64,000 bases of DNA from JACJYM01 sp965230495 (lineage in GTDB: Bacteria; Bacteroidota; Bacteroidia; Chitinophagales; Saprospiraceae): contig OZ246004.1 of the NCBI GenBank assembly GCA_965230495.1, positions 3,348,001-3,412,000 on the forward strand, in the 5' to 3' direction. Of the stretch, positions 44,062 to 53,061 are shown piece by piece. Position numbers and translations under genes: made by a program. The number at the start of each line of letters is the position of its first letter. The first letter of the stretch is position 1. Below the pieces are notes generated by a model, which saw nothing but the letters and a program-made list of their open reading frames with translations, made no database searches and was not told where the DNA came from.

Positions 44062-44364
44062 CTATTCTACAAACGATTCAATGACTGCTGAAAGACCTCT
44101 ATCAACTAAAGCATCCTTCATTGGTTTTAATACTTCAAATGACGCAGTTTTTACGGTTGCCTTTCCCTTGAAGTGAATGAGCAAAGATAATTGCTCTGAT
44201 TGCTCAAATGTGTGATTACATATCTCCATCAGACACTCTATTACCCAATCAAATGTGTTTACATCATCGTTGTAAATCAACAATTGTGATTGTTTACCGG
44301 AAGTTACCAAAGTATCTACTTTTTCTTCCGTTATCACGTCAATGTCTGCCATGAAATCAATCAT
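44062..44364 (-). CDS. clpS: ATP-dependent Clp protease adaptor ClpS
   Basis: Adaptor that binds N-terminal Leu, Phe, Trp or Tyr and delivers the protein to ClpAP/ClpCP. The hallmark LLIYNDDVNTFDWVI (about 28-42) matches ClpS, and HFKGKATVKTA (64-74) continues the fold. It has 100 residues; an alternative ATG at 44352 would remove MIDF. It is upstream of aat on the same strand, so N-degron tagging and recognition are encoded together, though a hairpin sits between them. Confidence 0.93.
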   Translation of the reverse strand: MIDFMADIDVITEEKVDTLVTSGKQSQLLIYNDDVNTFDWVIECLMEICNHTFEQSEQLSLLIHFKGKATVKTASFEVLKPMKDALVDRGLSAVIESFVE

Positions 44365-44579
44365 CTTACAATAGTAAAGTTAGTCGATAAATAGTTCAAA
44401 TTCTCAACGGCGAAATTACTAATTATTTAGGAGAGTGTGCAAGATTTTAGAAATTAATAGTATGGCGAGCTTATCGAGTAGCTCTAGATCACATGGATAT
44501 ATTGCGATTTTGAGTTGTCGAGTTGAACTATTTTTCTAATACAACGCATAAAATAGTTTTATAACTTGAAATTACGTTA

Positions 44580-44587
44580 TATATTTG
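44580..44587 (+). promoter_or_regulatory. -7 box (TATATTTG) for the TPR-blaI-M56 operon
   Basis: Exact TAnnTTTG match just before the ATG at 44593. A TTTT 19 bases upstream could be a weak -33 box. The box falls inside a longer TTG-started frame, which argues against that longer start. Confidence 0.5.
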
Positions 44588-44592
44588 TAGTA

Positions 44593-45747
44593 ATGAAAGT
44601 GAATACCTTAATAAAGATTGTCTTTTGGGTTCTAGTCCTAAAATATTCTATATGTGCACAGGCTCAATCGAGCGAGGGTTTGCAGTTATACAACAATTAC
44701 GAGTACTTATCAGCGGTTGAGACTTTTGAGAATGCCGTAAAAAGAGACAGTAATGTTTATGATATGATATGGTTGACCAAGAGTTACCATATGGCAGGAA
44801 TATTGTCCAAAGCCAAATCAATGTATCATTCACTTGAGCAAGATAGTTTCGCACATAAACCATGTTTTAGAGGGTTGGCCCAGATCTATGAGAGAGAGGA
44901 TAATATTGCGAGAGCTATTAAATACTACAACAAACTTGTTGAAATAGATACCACCAATGCATTATATTCGAAAAAGTTAGGTAATCTATTTTATAAATCT
45001 GGAATAAAAGGTGATGCACTTAAGTATCTTAACCATTCATTATACTTAAATCCAAATGACATTACTATTATTAATGATTTGGCGGTAATATATATGGACG
45101 GTAAACAGCTGGAAATCGCAGATAGTCTTTTAGAAAGAGCCTTTGAGATGGACTCAACAAACATTAAGGTTGCCTTATTGAAATCAAGACTGCATTATCT
45201 TAACAAAGAATACGATGAAGTTTGTGATGTTCTCAAGATGACGAGCAGAATTACCGACTTGGATAATTATTATAATAAGATGCTAGGGTTTTCATACTTG
45301 CAAATAGATAGTCTGGATGAGGCCATATTTCACCTTACTAAATCACTTGTTAATGAATCAAGCCCAGAACATGCTCATTATTATTTGGGATTAGCACATT
45401 ATAAGTTAGAAGAGGAAGAAGATGCGAAGTATCACTTTGAAAAAGCGATAGATGCAGGTATCTCTGATAATATAGGTTTATACCATTATCAATTAGCCTT
45501 AATTTATCAAGAGAATAAAGATTTGAAATTGGCAATGAAACATTTTGAGCAAGCTTATTATTTTAACAAAAAAGCGAACATGCTTTACCATTATGCCCGA
45601 TGTGCGGATGAATACTATAAGGATAAGCAAGTAGCCTTGCGATGGTACACTAAATATCTGGACAAAAAACCTAAAAACATTACATACTCTTCATATAGCA
45701 AAGAGAGGATTAATTATTTAAAGGAACAATTACATTTCGGACAATAA
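44593..45747 (+). CDS. Exported tetratricopeptide-repeat protein
   Basis: A 384-residue TPR protein, probably periplasmic, with a signal peptide at about 1-25 (ICAQAQ). At least six TPR-like units follow; clear ones are IARAIKYYNKLVEIDTT, ALKYLNHSLYLNPND and AKYHFEKAIDAGISD. TPRs bind proteins, so it may be a scaffold or sensor. It lies 12 bases upstream of a BlaI-type repressor gene, suggesting joint expression. The ATG at 44593 was preferred to a TTG at 44566, which would overlap the -7 box. The partner is unknown. Confidence 0.88.
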   Translation: MKVNTLIKIVFWVLVLKYSICAQAQSSEGLQLYNNYEYLSAVETFENAVKRDSNVYDMIWLTKSYHMAGILSKAKSMYHSLEQDSFAHKPCFRGLAQIYEREDNIARAIKYYNKLVEIDTTNALYSKKLGNLFYKSGIKGDALKYLNHSLYLNPNDITIINDLAVIYMDGKQLEIADSLLERAFEMDSTNIKVALLKSRLHYLNKEYDEVCDVLKMTSRITDLDNYYNKMLGFSYLQIDSLDEAIFHLTKSLVNESSPEHAHYYLGLAHYKLEEEEDAKYHFEKAIDAGISDNIGLYHYQLALIYQENKDLKLAMKHFEQAYYFNKKANMLYHYARCADEYYKDKQVALRWYTKYLDKKPKNITYSSYSKERINYLKEQLHFGQ

Positions 45748-45759
45748 ATAACTACAATA

Positions 45760-46125
45760 ATGGTAAAACTCACCAGGGCAGAAGAAGAAATAATGCAGTA
45801 CTTTTGGACATTGGGGCCTAATACGGTTTCGGGAATTATTGAACACATGGATGGAGATAAACCCCCGCATTCTTCTATTTCTTCTATCGTTAGAATACTT
45901 GAAAGAAAGGGTTTTTTAGACCATAAAGCGTATGGCCGGACCTATGAGTATTTTCCTGTAATTACTAAAAGGGCTTACTCAAAGTTTTCACTAAAAAATT
46001 TGGTATCCAATTATTTTCAGGGCTCAATGAATGAATTGGTAAGTTTCATTGTGAGTGAAGAGGATATGAGCATCAAGGATATCGCTTCTCTTTACGAAAC
46101 TCCTAAAGAAGAAGAAAATGAGTGA
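45760..46125 (+). CDS. BlaI/MecI/CopY-family transcriptional repressor
   Basis: Winged-helix repressor, 121 residues, with the family opening LTRAEEEIMQYFWTLGPNTV (about 3-22) and recognition helix region SSISSIVRILERKGFLDH (39-56). In known systems, BlaI is cut after a BlaR1 sensor protease is activated. The next gene encodes just such a BlaR1-like M56 protein and overlaps the blaI stop by eight bases. No beta-lactamase gene is in the window, so the regulated target may be elsewhere or of another kind. Confidence 0.92.
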   Translation: MVKLTRAEEEIMQYFWTLGPNTVSGIIEHMDGDKPPHSSISSIVRILERKGFLDHKAYGRTYEYFPVITKRAYSKFSLKNLVSNYFQGSMNELVSFIVSEEDMSIKDIASLYETPKEEENE

Positions 46126-47890
46126 CTTTATTCTACAATCAACACTGTGCTGGTTCATATTTATTGCTTTTTACCAATTGTTTCTAATTCGAAATAAGAT
46201 GTTTTTTCTTAACAGGTTCTTTTTGCTAATGAGTCTAATGTTAGGGATTCTTATTCCTGTAGTTAGTAAATATATATATTGGAATTCGTCAAATACATTT
46301 AGCGAAACAAATACTGTTATGACAATTCCTGAGATGAATGAAGTGGTTGAAACGATATCTGAACAGAACTCTTACGACAATTGGTTGCTACTAGTAGCGA
46401 TCATCTTTTTTTTAGGAGCAGCATTTCATTTTGGAAGGCTTATTTTGGGTTTGATACGAATAAAAGATATACATCGAAATAGTTCAGAAAAAACAATAGA
46501 TGGATTTAAGGTAAATATTATAACAGGAAGGCATATGCCGTTTTCGTTTATGAACAGAATTTATATCAATTCTGGCTTTTTATCTCATCCTAAACTATCA
46601 ATTATTCTCAAACATGAACAGGTACATTGTAACCACTGGCATTCCTTAGATGTTTTGTTCGTAGAGCTTTTATCATGTGTCTTTTGGTTTAATCCTATAC
46701 TTAGTTTATATAAGAAAAGACTAAAGGCCAACCATGAATTTATTGCAGATGACCTGTCTAGGAAGGAGTCACTTCAAGAATATAAATCACTTTTGAGATC
46801 TAGTTTTGAGCAAAACTACAAACTGAGTTTTGCCAATTCATTTTTTAATTCAAAAATAAAATCAAGAATTATGTCATTAGAATCCAAAAAGAAGAAATCA
46901 GTATTTCGATATTTCGGAATACTGCCCATTATTTTAGTTCTGGGAATGTATATGTCTCAGAATAATGTAGCTCCACCGGATGTCAATCCAAAGGAAATTT
47001 ATAAAGAAATATTAAACCTCAGGAAAGAATGTAAAGATTTACCCATTGGAGAAGCCCTTAAGAAGTTTAATGATTACTATACGGATAGGTCAGATGGTTT
47101 AGACACAGAAGAAATACAGGATTTTCAAACTACAATGACTGAACAGGGGGCAAAGAACGGTATGAGAATCACTTTTCTCAATAATAAAGAATTTGGTAAT
47201 CTGCAATTTGTAGTTCCCTTTGAGAAACTTGAATCTTTTAAGAAAGGTGAAGAAACAGAGGCATATAGTCAGATGATCAATGGAAATACAGTAACGGACC
47301 GAATGATGAAGAGACTTCACGATGATGATTTATCCAATGATCCTTTAATTGTTATTAACGGAAGTTGGGCGTCAGTAACTGAGTATTTAAAGGTGAAAAG
47401 TGCTTCTAGTAGTACCCACATGACTGAAAAACTGGCCATATCTAAGTACGGTGAGAAAGGAAAATATGGAGCGATAATTATGGAAGATGTCAAGTTCAGA
47501 AATGAAGCCCAAGGTGATGAAGTTGATGAAATGCCACGTTTCCCAGGATGTGAACATATTAAGAACAAGGAGGAGAGATCACAATGTTCACAGATGGAAC
47601 TGATAAAATTTATTGGTACAAACCTTGATTATCCTCAAGAAGCTAGGAAAAAAGGTGTTGAAGGTACATGTGTGGTAAAGTTTGTAGTTGAACAAGATGG
47701 TAGTCTATCAGGAATTGAAATCATGAAGGACATTGGTTATGGTACGGGAGAAGAATCCCTGAAGGCAGTAAATGCTATTAATCAACAGAATATAAAATGG
47801 ATACCAGGAATTAAGGATGGAAAAAAAGTCAAAGTAGAATTTAAACTGCCTATAAAATTTAAGCTAGGTGGAGGTAAAAAGAAAAAGTGA
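46118..47890 (+). CDS. BlaR1-like M56 metallopeptidase with TonB C-terminal domain
   Basis: Inner-membrane zinc protease, 590 residues. Four helices around residues 1-280 flank the M56 catalytic motif HEQVH near 166-170 and a downstream ANHEFIADD zinc-ligand region. After the last helix (about 268-285) comes an exported part. The C-terminal 85 residues (YPQEARKKGVEGTCVVKFVV onward) form a TonB_C domain. In BlaR1 a penicillin-binding sensor sits here; here the sensor is replaced by TonB_C, a common Bacteroidota variant. It partners the BlaI repressor encoded just upstream. The signal sensed is unknown. Confidence 0.93.
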   Translation: MSDFILQSTLCWFIFIAFYQLFLIRNKMFFLNRFFLLMSLMLGILIPVVSKYIYWNSSNTFSETNTVMTIPEMNEVVETISEQNSYDNWLLLVAIIFFLGAAFHFGRLILGLIRIKDIHRNSSEKTIDGFKVNIITGRHMPFSFMNRIYINSGFLSHPKLSIILKHEQVHCNHWHSLDVLFVELLSCVFWFNPILSLYKKRLKANHEFIADDLSRKESLQEYKSLLRSSFEQNYKLSFANSFFNSKIKSRIMSLESKKKKSVFRYFGILPIILVLGMYMSQNNVAPPDVNPKEIYKEILNLRKECKDLPIGEALKKFNDYYTDRSDGLDTEEIQDFQTTMTEQGAKNGMRITFLNNKEFGNLQFVVPFEKLESFKKGEETEAYSQMINGNTVTDRMMKRLHDDDLSNDPLIVINGSWASVTEYLKVKSASSSTHMTEKLAISKYGEKGKYGAIIMEDVKFRNEAQGDEVDEMPRFPGCEHIKNKEERSQCSQMELIKFIGTNLDYPQEARKKGVEGTCVVKFVVEQDGSLSGIEIMKDIGYGTGEESLKAVNAINQQNIKWIPGIKDGKKVKVEFKLPIKFKLGGGKKKK

Positions 47891-47902
47891 TTTGATAATT
47901 TG

Positions 47903-47939
47903 TGGCGAGGCGACTTTGTTGTCTTGCCATAAGTTTTTT
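47903..47939 (+). terminator. Terminator after the M56-TonB gene
   Basis: A 12-bp stem with several G-U pairs (TGGCGAGGCGAC with GTTGTCTTGCCA, loop TTT) is followed by a run of six T. A second AT-rich hairpin at 47935-47960 shares the T-run and may serve the opposite strand. Confidence 0.7.
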
Positions 47940-48000
47940 CAGTTTTGCAAGACTGAAAAAGGCACCATTTAAATCTCTAATCATTGATCAGCAATAAAAT

Positions 48001-48174
48001 CTATTTTTGACTTTTTTCAAACGTTTTGTCACAATCATAACAATAGAATTCATTCCTATATCTTAAAAAGGGTAGGCCAAATAATATCATTAAAAGGCCA
48101 AAAGATGATTTAGGTTTTTTAGTATTACCGACATTCGAACTCCCACAAAATATGCAGGTTGTTTCATTGTTCAT
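48001..48174 (-). CDS. Small zinc-ribbon protein (57 aa)
   Basis: A 57-residue protein with two CxxC pairs: TCIFCGSSN (6-14) and YCYDCDK (44-50). A short hydrophobic stretch, FGLLMILFGLPFL, lies between them, and the protein ends EKSQK. The four cysteines in this arrangement are typical of a single zinc ribbon. It lies 55 bases downstream of the DUF2007-like gene on the same strand, and I recall that such pairs occur in Bacteroidota. The ATG is at 48174 and no signal peptide is seen. Function is unknown. Confidence 0.75.
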   Translation of the reverse strand: MNNETTCIFCGSSNVGNTKKPKSSFGLLMILFGLPFLRYRNEFYCYDCDKTFEKSQK

Positions 48175-48229
48175 ATTTAAGTAATATTTGTCCGTCTTTT
48201 TAATTTAATCCGTTTTTCCTTTACATTAC

Positions 48230-48610
48230 TCAACTTGTGAAAAATAAAAGAAACAGAAATGCTATAGCTAAGGGAATAAAGAGAAGAAGAATTAGCTGCA
48301 CCTCTTTTCTTAGGTTTTTAATTAATGGAATATGTGAAGTTATTCTTGTAAACCATTCAGAACGATTTTCTTTTGAACCTACAGAATTAGAAATCAAACC
48401 AATATCTAGGAGGAAGTTATACGACTCTGTTGCTTGAGATTCATGTACTTGAATATCTATTCCGCCCATTTGATTTCCAATAAAGCTAAAAGTCTGGTTC
48501 GACAACTCGTTTTTAAGATTAGATTCAAAACCTTTTTCTGCGAGTTTTCCTTGAATAAGGTTAGCCCTTAGAGAATCTTCAACGGAAACTATAGTTACAA
48601 AATTTTTCAT
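48230..48610 (-). CDS. DUF2007-like signal-transducing protein with C-terminal membrane segment
   Basis: A 126-residue protein. Residues about 1-75 resemble the DUF2007 domain (MKNFVTIVSVEDSLRANLIQ, then NLKNELSNQTFSFIGNQMGGI), a small ferredoxin-like fold. A hydrophobic segment at about 106-124 makes it membrane-attached, with the domain probably facing the cytoplasm. It is followed by the 57-residue zinc-ribbon gene on the same strand. There is no direct evidence of what it signals. Confidence 0.75.
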   Translation of the reverse strand: MKNFVTIVSVEDSLRANLIQGKLAEKGFESNLKNELSNQTFSFIGNQMGGIDIQVHESQATESYNFLLDIGLISNSVGSKENRSEWFTRITSHIPLIKNLRKEVQLILLLFIPLAIAFLFLLFFTS

Positions 48611-48806
48611 GATGCCAATATTGAGTATTGTGATTGTTAATTAAGATAAATATGTCCATTAATAAAATAAACAATCTACCCAAGACATGAGTTCCATTCT
48701 AAAATTAGTCAGGATAACTCCGCATTTCATCTAATATTCAAGAACAATTAACAACAAAAACCTACAATTATGCATTTAAAGTCAGAAATTTGTGAAATAT
48801 TAAATT

Positions 48807-50060
48807 ATGAATGGAAGACTTATGTTCTTTTTTGTAATTACAGTGATATACTTGATAGCAGACATATACACTTTTGTGGGTCTGAAAAGCTTATTGTCCA
48901 ATAAGAAGGTGATAAAAGTGTTTACGATTTGTTATACACTTTTAAGTCTTTTTGTCTACTATCAAATGACAAAAGTATATGACGGGATGCAATCCGGATC
49001 GGTAGTGAGAGATAATGAAACAAATTTTGCAATTGGTATTTTCTTTACCTTTTTTATAACAAAATTGGTATTCTCCTCAGGAATGATTCTACATGATGGA
49101 GGAAGAATGTTAGCCGGTATTTATAATTTTGTATCCAGTAGATTATCAGAAAATAATGAGTTTCCCCAAATATTACCATCAAGAAGAAAATTTATAACAA
49201 CAATGACGGCTTTCGTATCTGCTGTCCCATTTTTTACGCTTCTTTATGGAATTACAAGGGGCAAATATAAGTTCGATTTGACAAGTACTCCTTTGGCATT
49301 TAATGATCTTCCGAAAAACTTTAATGGATTTAAAATTGTACAGATATCAGATATTCATGCAGGAAGTCTGGATAGTCAGGAAGAAGTAGAGAAGGCGGTT
49401 GATTTAATAAATGAGCAAAATCCTGATCTTATACTTTTTACAGGGGATCTTATTAATAGTCAGAAAGAAGAAGTAGATCCTTATCTGAAGATATTTGGAA
49501 AACTGAAAGCTAAACACGGTAAGTTTGCGGTTTTAGGTAATCATGATTATTATGGTCTTTGGGAGCTGGAAGAATCGGAACATGCAGGATATATGTCGGA
49601 TTTCTTCAGGAGATATGATGAAATGGGATTCAAATTGTTGAATAATGATAATGAAACCATCAAGATAGGAGATGAAACCATCAAGATCGTTGGAGTCGAA
49701 AATTGGGGAGCTGGAAGATGGTTTCCTAAGAAGGGGGATTTGGATGCAGCATTGAAAGGAGTAGAGGGTGCAGATTTTACGGTTTTAATAAGCCATGATC
49801 CGACACATTGGGATAAGAAGGTAAAAGATCATCATAAACATGTCCACCTTACATTAAGTGGACATACACATGGAATGCAATTTGGAATAAACATGCCTGG
49901 TTTTAAATGGAGTCCTGTACAGTACAGATATAAGCATTGGATGGGCCTATACGAAGAAAAGGGGCAATATCTTTATGTCAATAGAGGTTTTGGTTTTTTG
50001 GGGTTTCCGGGTAGAGTAGGTATGTGGCCGGAGATATCTTGCTTCGAACTAATATCATAA
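48807..50060 (+). CDS. Membrane-anchored metallophosphoesterase
   Basis: Calcineurin-like phosphoesterase, 417 residues, of the YkuE-like type. About four helices fill residues 1-150. The catalytic domain then shows DIH (182-184), GD (213-214), GNHD (244-247), a His at 330 and GHTH (352-355), binding two metals. Just before a helix there is an internal SRRKFI motif (125-130), resembling a twin-arginine signal. An exact short repeat gives ETIKIGDETIKI (283-294). The substrate is unknown; lipid-linked phosphate is a possibility. It begins the rightward gene run to gldD, two bases before mutY. Confidence 0.92.
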   Translation: MNGRLMFFFVITVIYLIADIYTFVGLKSLLSNKKVIKVFTICYTLLSLFVYYQMTKVYDGMQSGSVVRDNETNFAIGIFFTFFITKLVFSSGMILHDGGRMLAGIYNFVSSRLSENNEFPQILPSRRKFITTMTAFVSAVPFFTLLYGITRGKYKFDLTSTPLAFNDLPKNFNGFKIVQISDIHAGSLDSQEEVEKAVDLINEQNPDLILFTGDLINSQKEEVDPYLKIFGKLKAKHGKFAVLGNHDYYGLWELEESEHAGYMSDFFRRYDEMGFKLLNNDNETIKIGDETIKIVGVENWGAGRWFPKKGDLDAALKGVEGADFTVLISHDPTHWDKKVKDHHKHVHLTLSGHTHGMQFGINMPGFKWSPVQYRYKHWMGLYEEKGQYLYVNRGFGFLGFPGRVGMWPEISCFELIS

Positions 50061-50061
50061 T

Positions 50062-51114
50062 ATGGGATCTTTTAGTTCAAAATTATTGGACTGGTACTAT
50101 CAAGGGCCAAGAGAGTTGCCATGGAAAAAGAATAAAGATCCTTATCAAATATGGATTTCAGAAATAATACTTCAGCAAACCAGAGTAGCTCAGGGAACAC
50201 CATACTATCATCGATTTTTAGCCAAATTTCCGAGTATAAAGACTTTAGCAAATGCTCATGAGGATGAGGTACTGCAAGTTTGGCAAGGGCTAGGATACTA
50301 TTCTAGGGCAAGAAATATGCATGCTGCTGCAAAGCAAATAAAGGATTTGTTTAATGGGATATTTCCGAGCAACTATAAAGATATTCTGTCTTTGAAAGGA
50401 GTTGGGCCTTATACTGCAGCTGCTATTTCGAGTTTCGCTTATGATCAACCTTATGCTGTTGTTGATGGCAATGTAATTCGTGTGCTAACAAGATTTAAAG
50501 GTATTCAAGAAGATGTCAGTTCTGGAAAAACCATTAAAGGAATTCAACATCTGGCTCAAGAGTTTTTGGATGTTAATAACCCATCGGATTATAATCAAGC
50601 GATTATGGATTTTGGAGCATTGCATTGCAAGTCACAAAACCCTCTTTGTGAAAGTTGTATATATAAAAATGACTGTTATGCTAATCAAAATGGATTAGTG
50701 GACCGACTTCCTTTTAAAAGTAAGAGGACAAAAACCAAGACAAGATACATTCATCATTTTGACATCCGAATGGACGGCAAACTAGTACTAAGAAAACGAG
50801 GAAATAAAGATATTTGGGCAGGGCTTTATGATTTTTTAACCATGGATGGTGAAAAGAGTCAACGGCTTAAATCTTCGGAAATCAAAGATTATCTGTCAGA
50901 TAAATTTTCTTCTGTTTTTGAAAAGAGCGAAGTGGAGTTTGTTACGAAAATTAAGCACGTATTAACCCATAGAATCATTGAAGCATTTTTCTATAGAATT
51001 GAAATTGAGAAAACACCTGATTTACTTAATGAATTAGATTTTGTGGAGCAGAAAAAAATAAGCAATTTTGCAGTGTCAACTCTTTTGCAGAAATATTTGG
51101 ATGTTCAGGAATAA
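50062..51114 (+). CDS. mutY: A/G-specific adenine DNA glycosylase MutY
   Basis: Removes adenine mispaired with 8-oxoguanine. Glu34 in WISEIILQQT is the general acid, and Asp135 in VVDGNVIR is the other catalytic residue. The HhH region is LKGVGPYTA (111-119). The 4Fe-4S loop is C189-x6-C196-x2-C199-x5-C205, exact. A NUDIX-like C-terminal domain (about 225-350) reads 8-oxoG. Length of 350 residues is normal. The order mutY-ssb-gldE-gldD is conserved in Bacteroidota. It starts one base after the phosphoesterase stop codon. Confidence 0.97.
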   Translation: MGSFSSKLLDWYYQGPRELPWKKNKDPYQIWISEIILQQTRVAQGTPYYHRFLAKFPSIKTLANAHEDEVLQVWQGLGYYSRARNMHAAAKQIKDLFNGIFPSNYKDILSLKGVGPYTAAAISSFAYDQPYAVVDGNVIRVLTRFKGIQEDVSSGKTIKGIQHLAQEFLDVNNPSDYNQAIMDFGALHCKSQNPLCESCIYKNDCYANQNGLVDRLPFKSKRTKTKTRYIHHFDIRMDGKLVLRKRGNKDIWAGLYDFLTMDGEKSQRLKSSEIKDYLSDKFSSVFEKSEVEFVTKIKHVLTHRIIEAFFYRIEIEKTPDLLNELDFVEQKKISNFAVSTLLQKYLDVQE

Positions 51115-51157
51115 CAAATTATTAATTTTTATATTTAACATCTAATTAACTTGAGAA

Positions 51158-51613
51158 ATGATTAACAAAGTAATTTTAATAGGAAATCTGGGTAGAGACC
51201 CAGAGGTGAGGCATTTAGAGAATAATAGTGTCGTTGCAAAATTCCCTATAGCGACTAATGAAAGCTATCTCGATAAGTCTGGAGAGTGGCAAACCCAAAC
51301 GGAGTGGCATGACATTGTTGTGTGGAGAGGACTTGCGGAAAGAGCAGAGAGAGATTTAAAAAAGGGAAGCTTAGTTTATGTTGAAGGCAAGTTAACGCAT
51401 AGAAAGTATCAGGACAAAGATGGAATAGACCGTTATGTGACAGAAGTGGTAGGACGATTGTTGAGACCATTGGAAAGAAGAGAGAGTTCATCTTCGGGTT
51501 ATGGAGATAATTTTCCATCTGCTATTAATACCTCAAGTAGCGAAACTTCATCTGTAAAAGAACCATCAGAAGAGATTCTGAAAGACATTCCAAATGATGA
51601 TCTTCCATTCTAA
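51158..51613 (+). CDS. ssb: Single-stranded DNA-binding protein
   Basis: Protects single-stranded DNA and recruits repair and replication proteins. Residues about 1-105 form the OB-fold (MINKVILIGNLGRDPEVRHL at the start, ATNESY and WHDIVVW inside). A flexible Ser-rich linker then leads to the acidic tip DIPNDDLPF, which binds partners. It has 151 residues and lies 43 bases after mutY and 38 bases before gldE, the standard Bacteroidota order. Confidence 0.97.
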   Translation: MINKVILIGNLGRDPEVRHLENNSVVAKFPIATNESYLDKSGEWQTQTEWHDIVVWRGLAERAERDLKKGSLVYVEGKLTHRKYQDKDGIDRYVTEVVGRLLRPLERRESSSSGYGDNFPSAINTSSSETSSVKEPSEEILKDIPNDDLPF

Positions 51614-51651
51614 TGAGTGATCTGATCACATATTTGCTAATAAAAATCTAA

Positions 51652-53061
51652 GTGTTGGATACGGAACCTCCCGCCCTATTGGCTAGTTGTATTCCTTTGT
51701 TTTTTTTGGTAACATCCGGTAGTTTATTTTCTATTACCTTATTGTTAGTTTTAATACTATGTTCGGCTCTTATTTCTGGTTCTGAGGTCGCATATTTTTC
51801 CCTTGGTCCGATAGAGATAAAGGATATGCAAGATGATGAGGAAGGTAAAGTATCCAAAAGAGTACTTTCGCTTTTGGATAAACCCAGGAGATTACTAGCT
51901 ACAATACTTATAGCTAATAATTTCATCAATATTGCGATTGTTATTGTCTCCGATTATTTAGTAAGATCATGGTTAGGTCAAGATATTCTTAATACGATTG
52001 GAATGACTTTGAATGAATGGATGCCATTCATCGGAGTAGATGGCTGGGCAAGAGCTTTTAATTTTTCCGTGACCGTAATCGGCGTAACTTTTATTCTTGT
52101 GCTATTTGGAGAAGTAGCACCTAAGATCTACGCAAATATCGACAATGTTAAAGTTGCTCGTTTGATGTCAAGACCTTTAAGTTTTCTTAATACAGTGTTT
52201 GGCCCCTTGAGTAGTATTCTGGTTAAATGGACAATGAATATTGAGGAAAGATTTAGTGGCAATACCAATAATTCTAACCATTCAATAAAAGAAGATCTGG
52301 ATAAAGCGATAGAGCTTACTGTTTCCGATAGTGTTAATTCTGAAGAGGAAGCAGAAATTCTGAAAGGCATTGTTAAGTTTGGAGATGTCAGAGTAAAGCA
52401 AATAATGAAATCCAGAGTAGATGTGATTGCAGCAGAACAGGGCATGAACTTTAGAGATCTCTTAGAGATGATCAAGGAACATGGATATAGCAGAATTCCA
52501 GTTTATGAGGATGATTTTGATCAGGTTAGAGGGATATTATACGTAAAGGATTTGTTAGGCTTAAGCGATGAAGGTAAAGATTACGACTGGTCACCTCTAG
52601 TAAGAGATACGGTTTTGTATGTTCCGGAATCAAAAAAGATTGATGAACTACTTAGAGAGTTTCAGGCCAAAAGAATGCATTTGGCTATTGTAGTAGATGA
52701 ATATGGGGGATCTGCAGGTATCATTACTTTAGAAGATATTATGGAAGAAGTGATAGGTGATATTAAGGATGAATTTGATGAAGACGATGACGTTGAATAT
52801 GTCAAACTCGATGAAAACAATTACATATTCGAAGGAAAATCTCTCCTCAACGATGTGGTAAAAATCACCTCCCTTTCTGATGATTTTTTTGATGAATATA
52901 AAAATGAGGCTGATTCGATCGCGGGTTTGATCATCGAAGTAGTTGGACAAATACCGAAACCCGATCGAGAAATCAAGATTGCTAATGCCACGCTTAAAGT
53001 TATTAGCACAACGAATAAAAGAATAGAAAGAGTTAATCTCAAACTGGAAAATGATGAGTAG
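51652..53061 (+). CDS. gldE: GldE-like gliding/T9SS-associated membrane protein with CBS domains
   Basis: Inner-membrane protein of the CNNM/hemolysin-C group, 469 residues. A DUF21 region with about four helices (from SITLLLVLILCSALISGSEV) is followed by paired CBS domains (about 240-360), a DDDVEY linker, then a CorC_HlyC-type C-terminal domain. Location after ssb and overlap with gldD identify it as GldE, which works with GldD in gliding and type IX secretion. The start is GTG at 51652 (or TTG at 51655); no ATG is suitably placed. Confidence 0.93.
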   Translation: MLDTEPPALLASCIPLFFLVTSGSLFSITLLLVLILCSALISGSEVAYFSLGPIEIKDMQDDEEGKVSKRVLSLLDKPRRLLATILIANNFINIAIVIVSDYLVRSWLGQDILNTIGMTLNEWMPFIGVDGWARAFNFSVTVIGVTFILVLFGEVAPKIYANIDNVKVARLMSRPLSFLNTVFGPLSSILVKWTMNIEERFSGNTNNSNHSIKEDLDKAIELTVSDSVNSEEEAEILKGIVKFGDVRVKQIMKSRVDVIAAEQGMNFRDLLEMIKEHGYSRIPVYEDDFDQVRGILYVKDLLGLSDEGKDYDWSPLVRDTVLYVPESKKIDELLREFQAKRMHLAIVVDEYGGSAGIITLEDIMEEVIGDIKDEFDEDDDVEYVKLDENNYIFEGKSLLNDVVKITSLSDDFFDEYKNEADSIAGLIIEVVGQIPKPDREIKIANATLKVISTTNKRIERVNLKLENDE

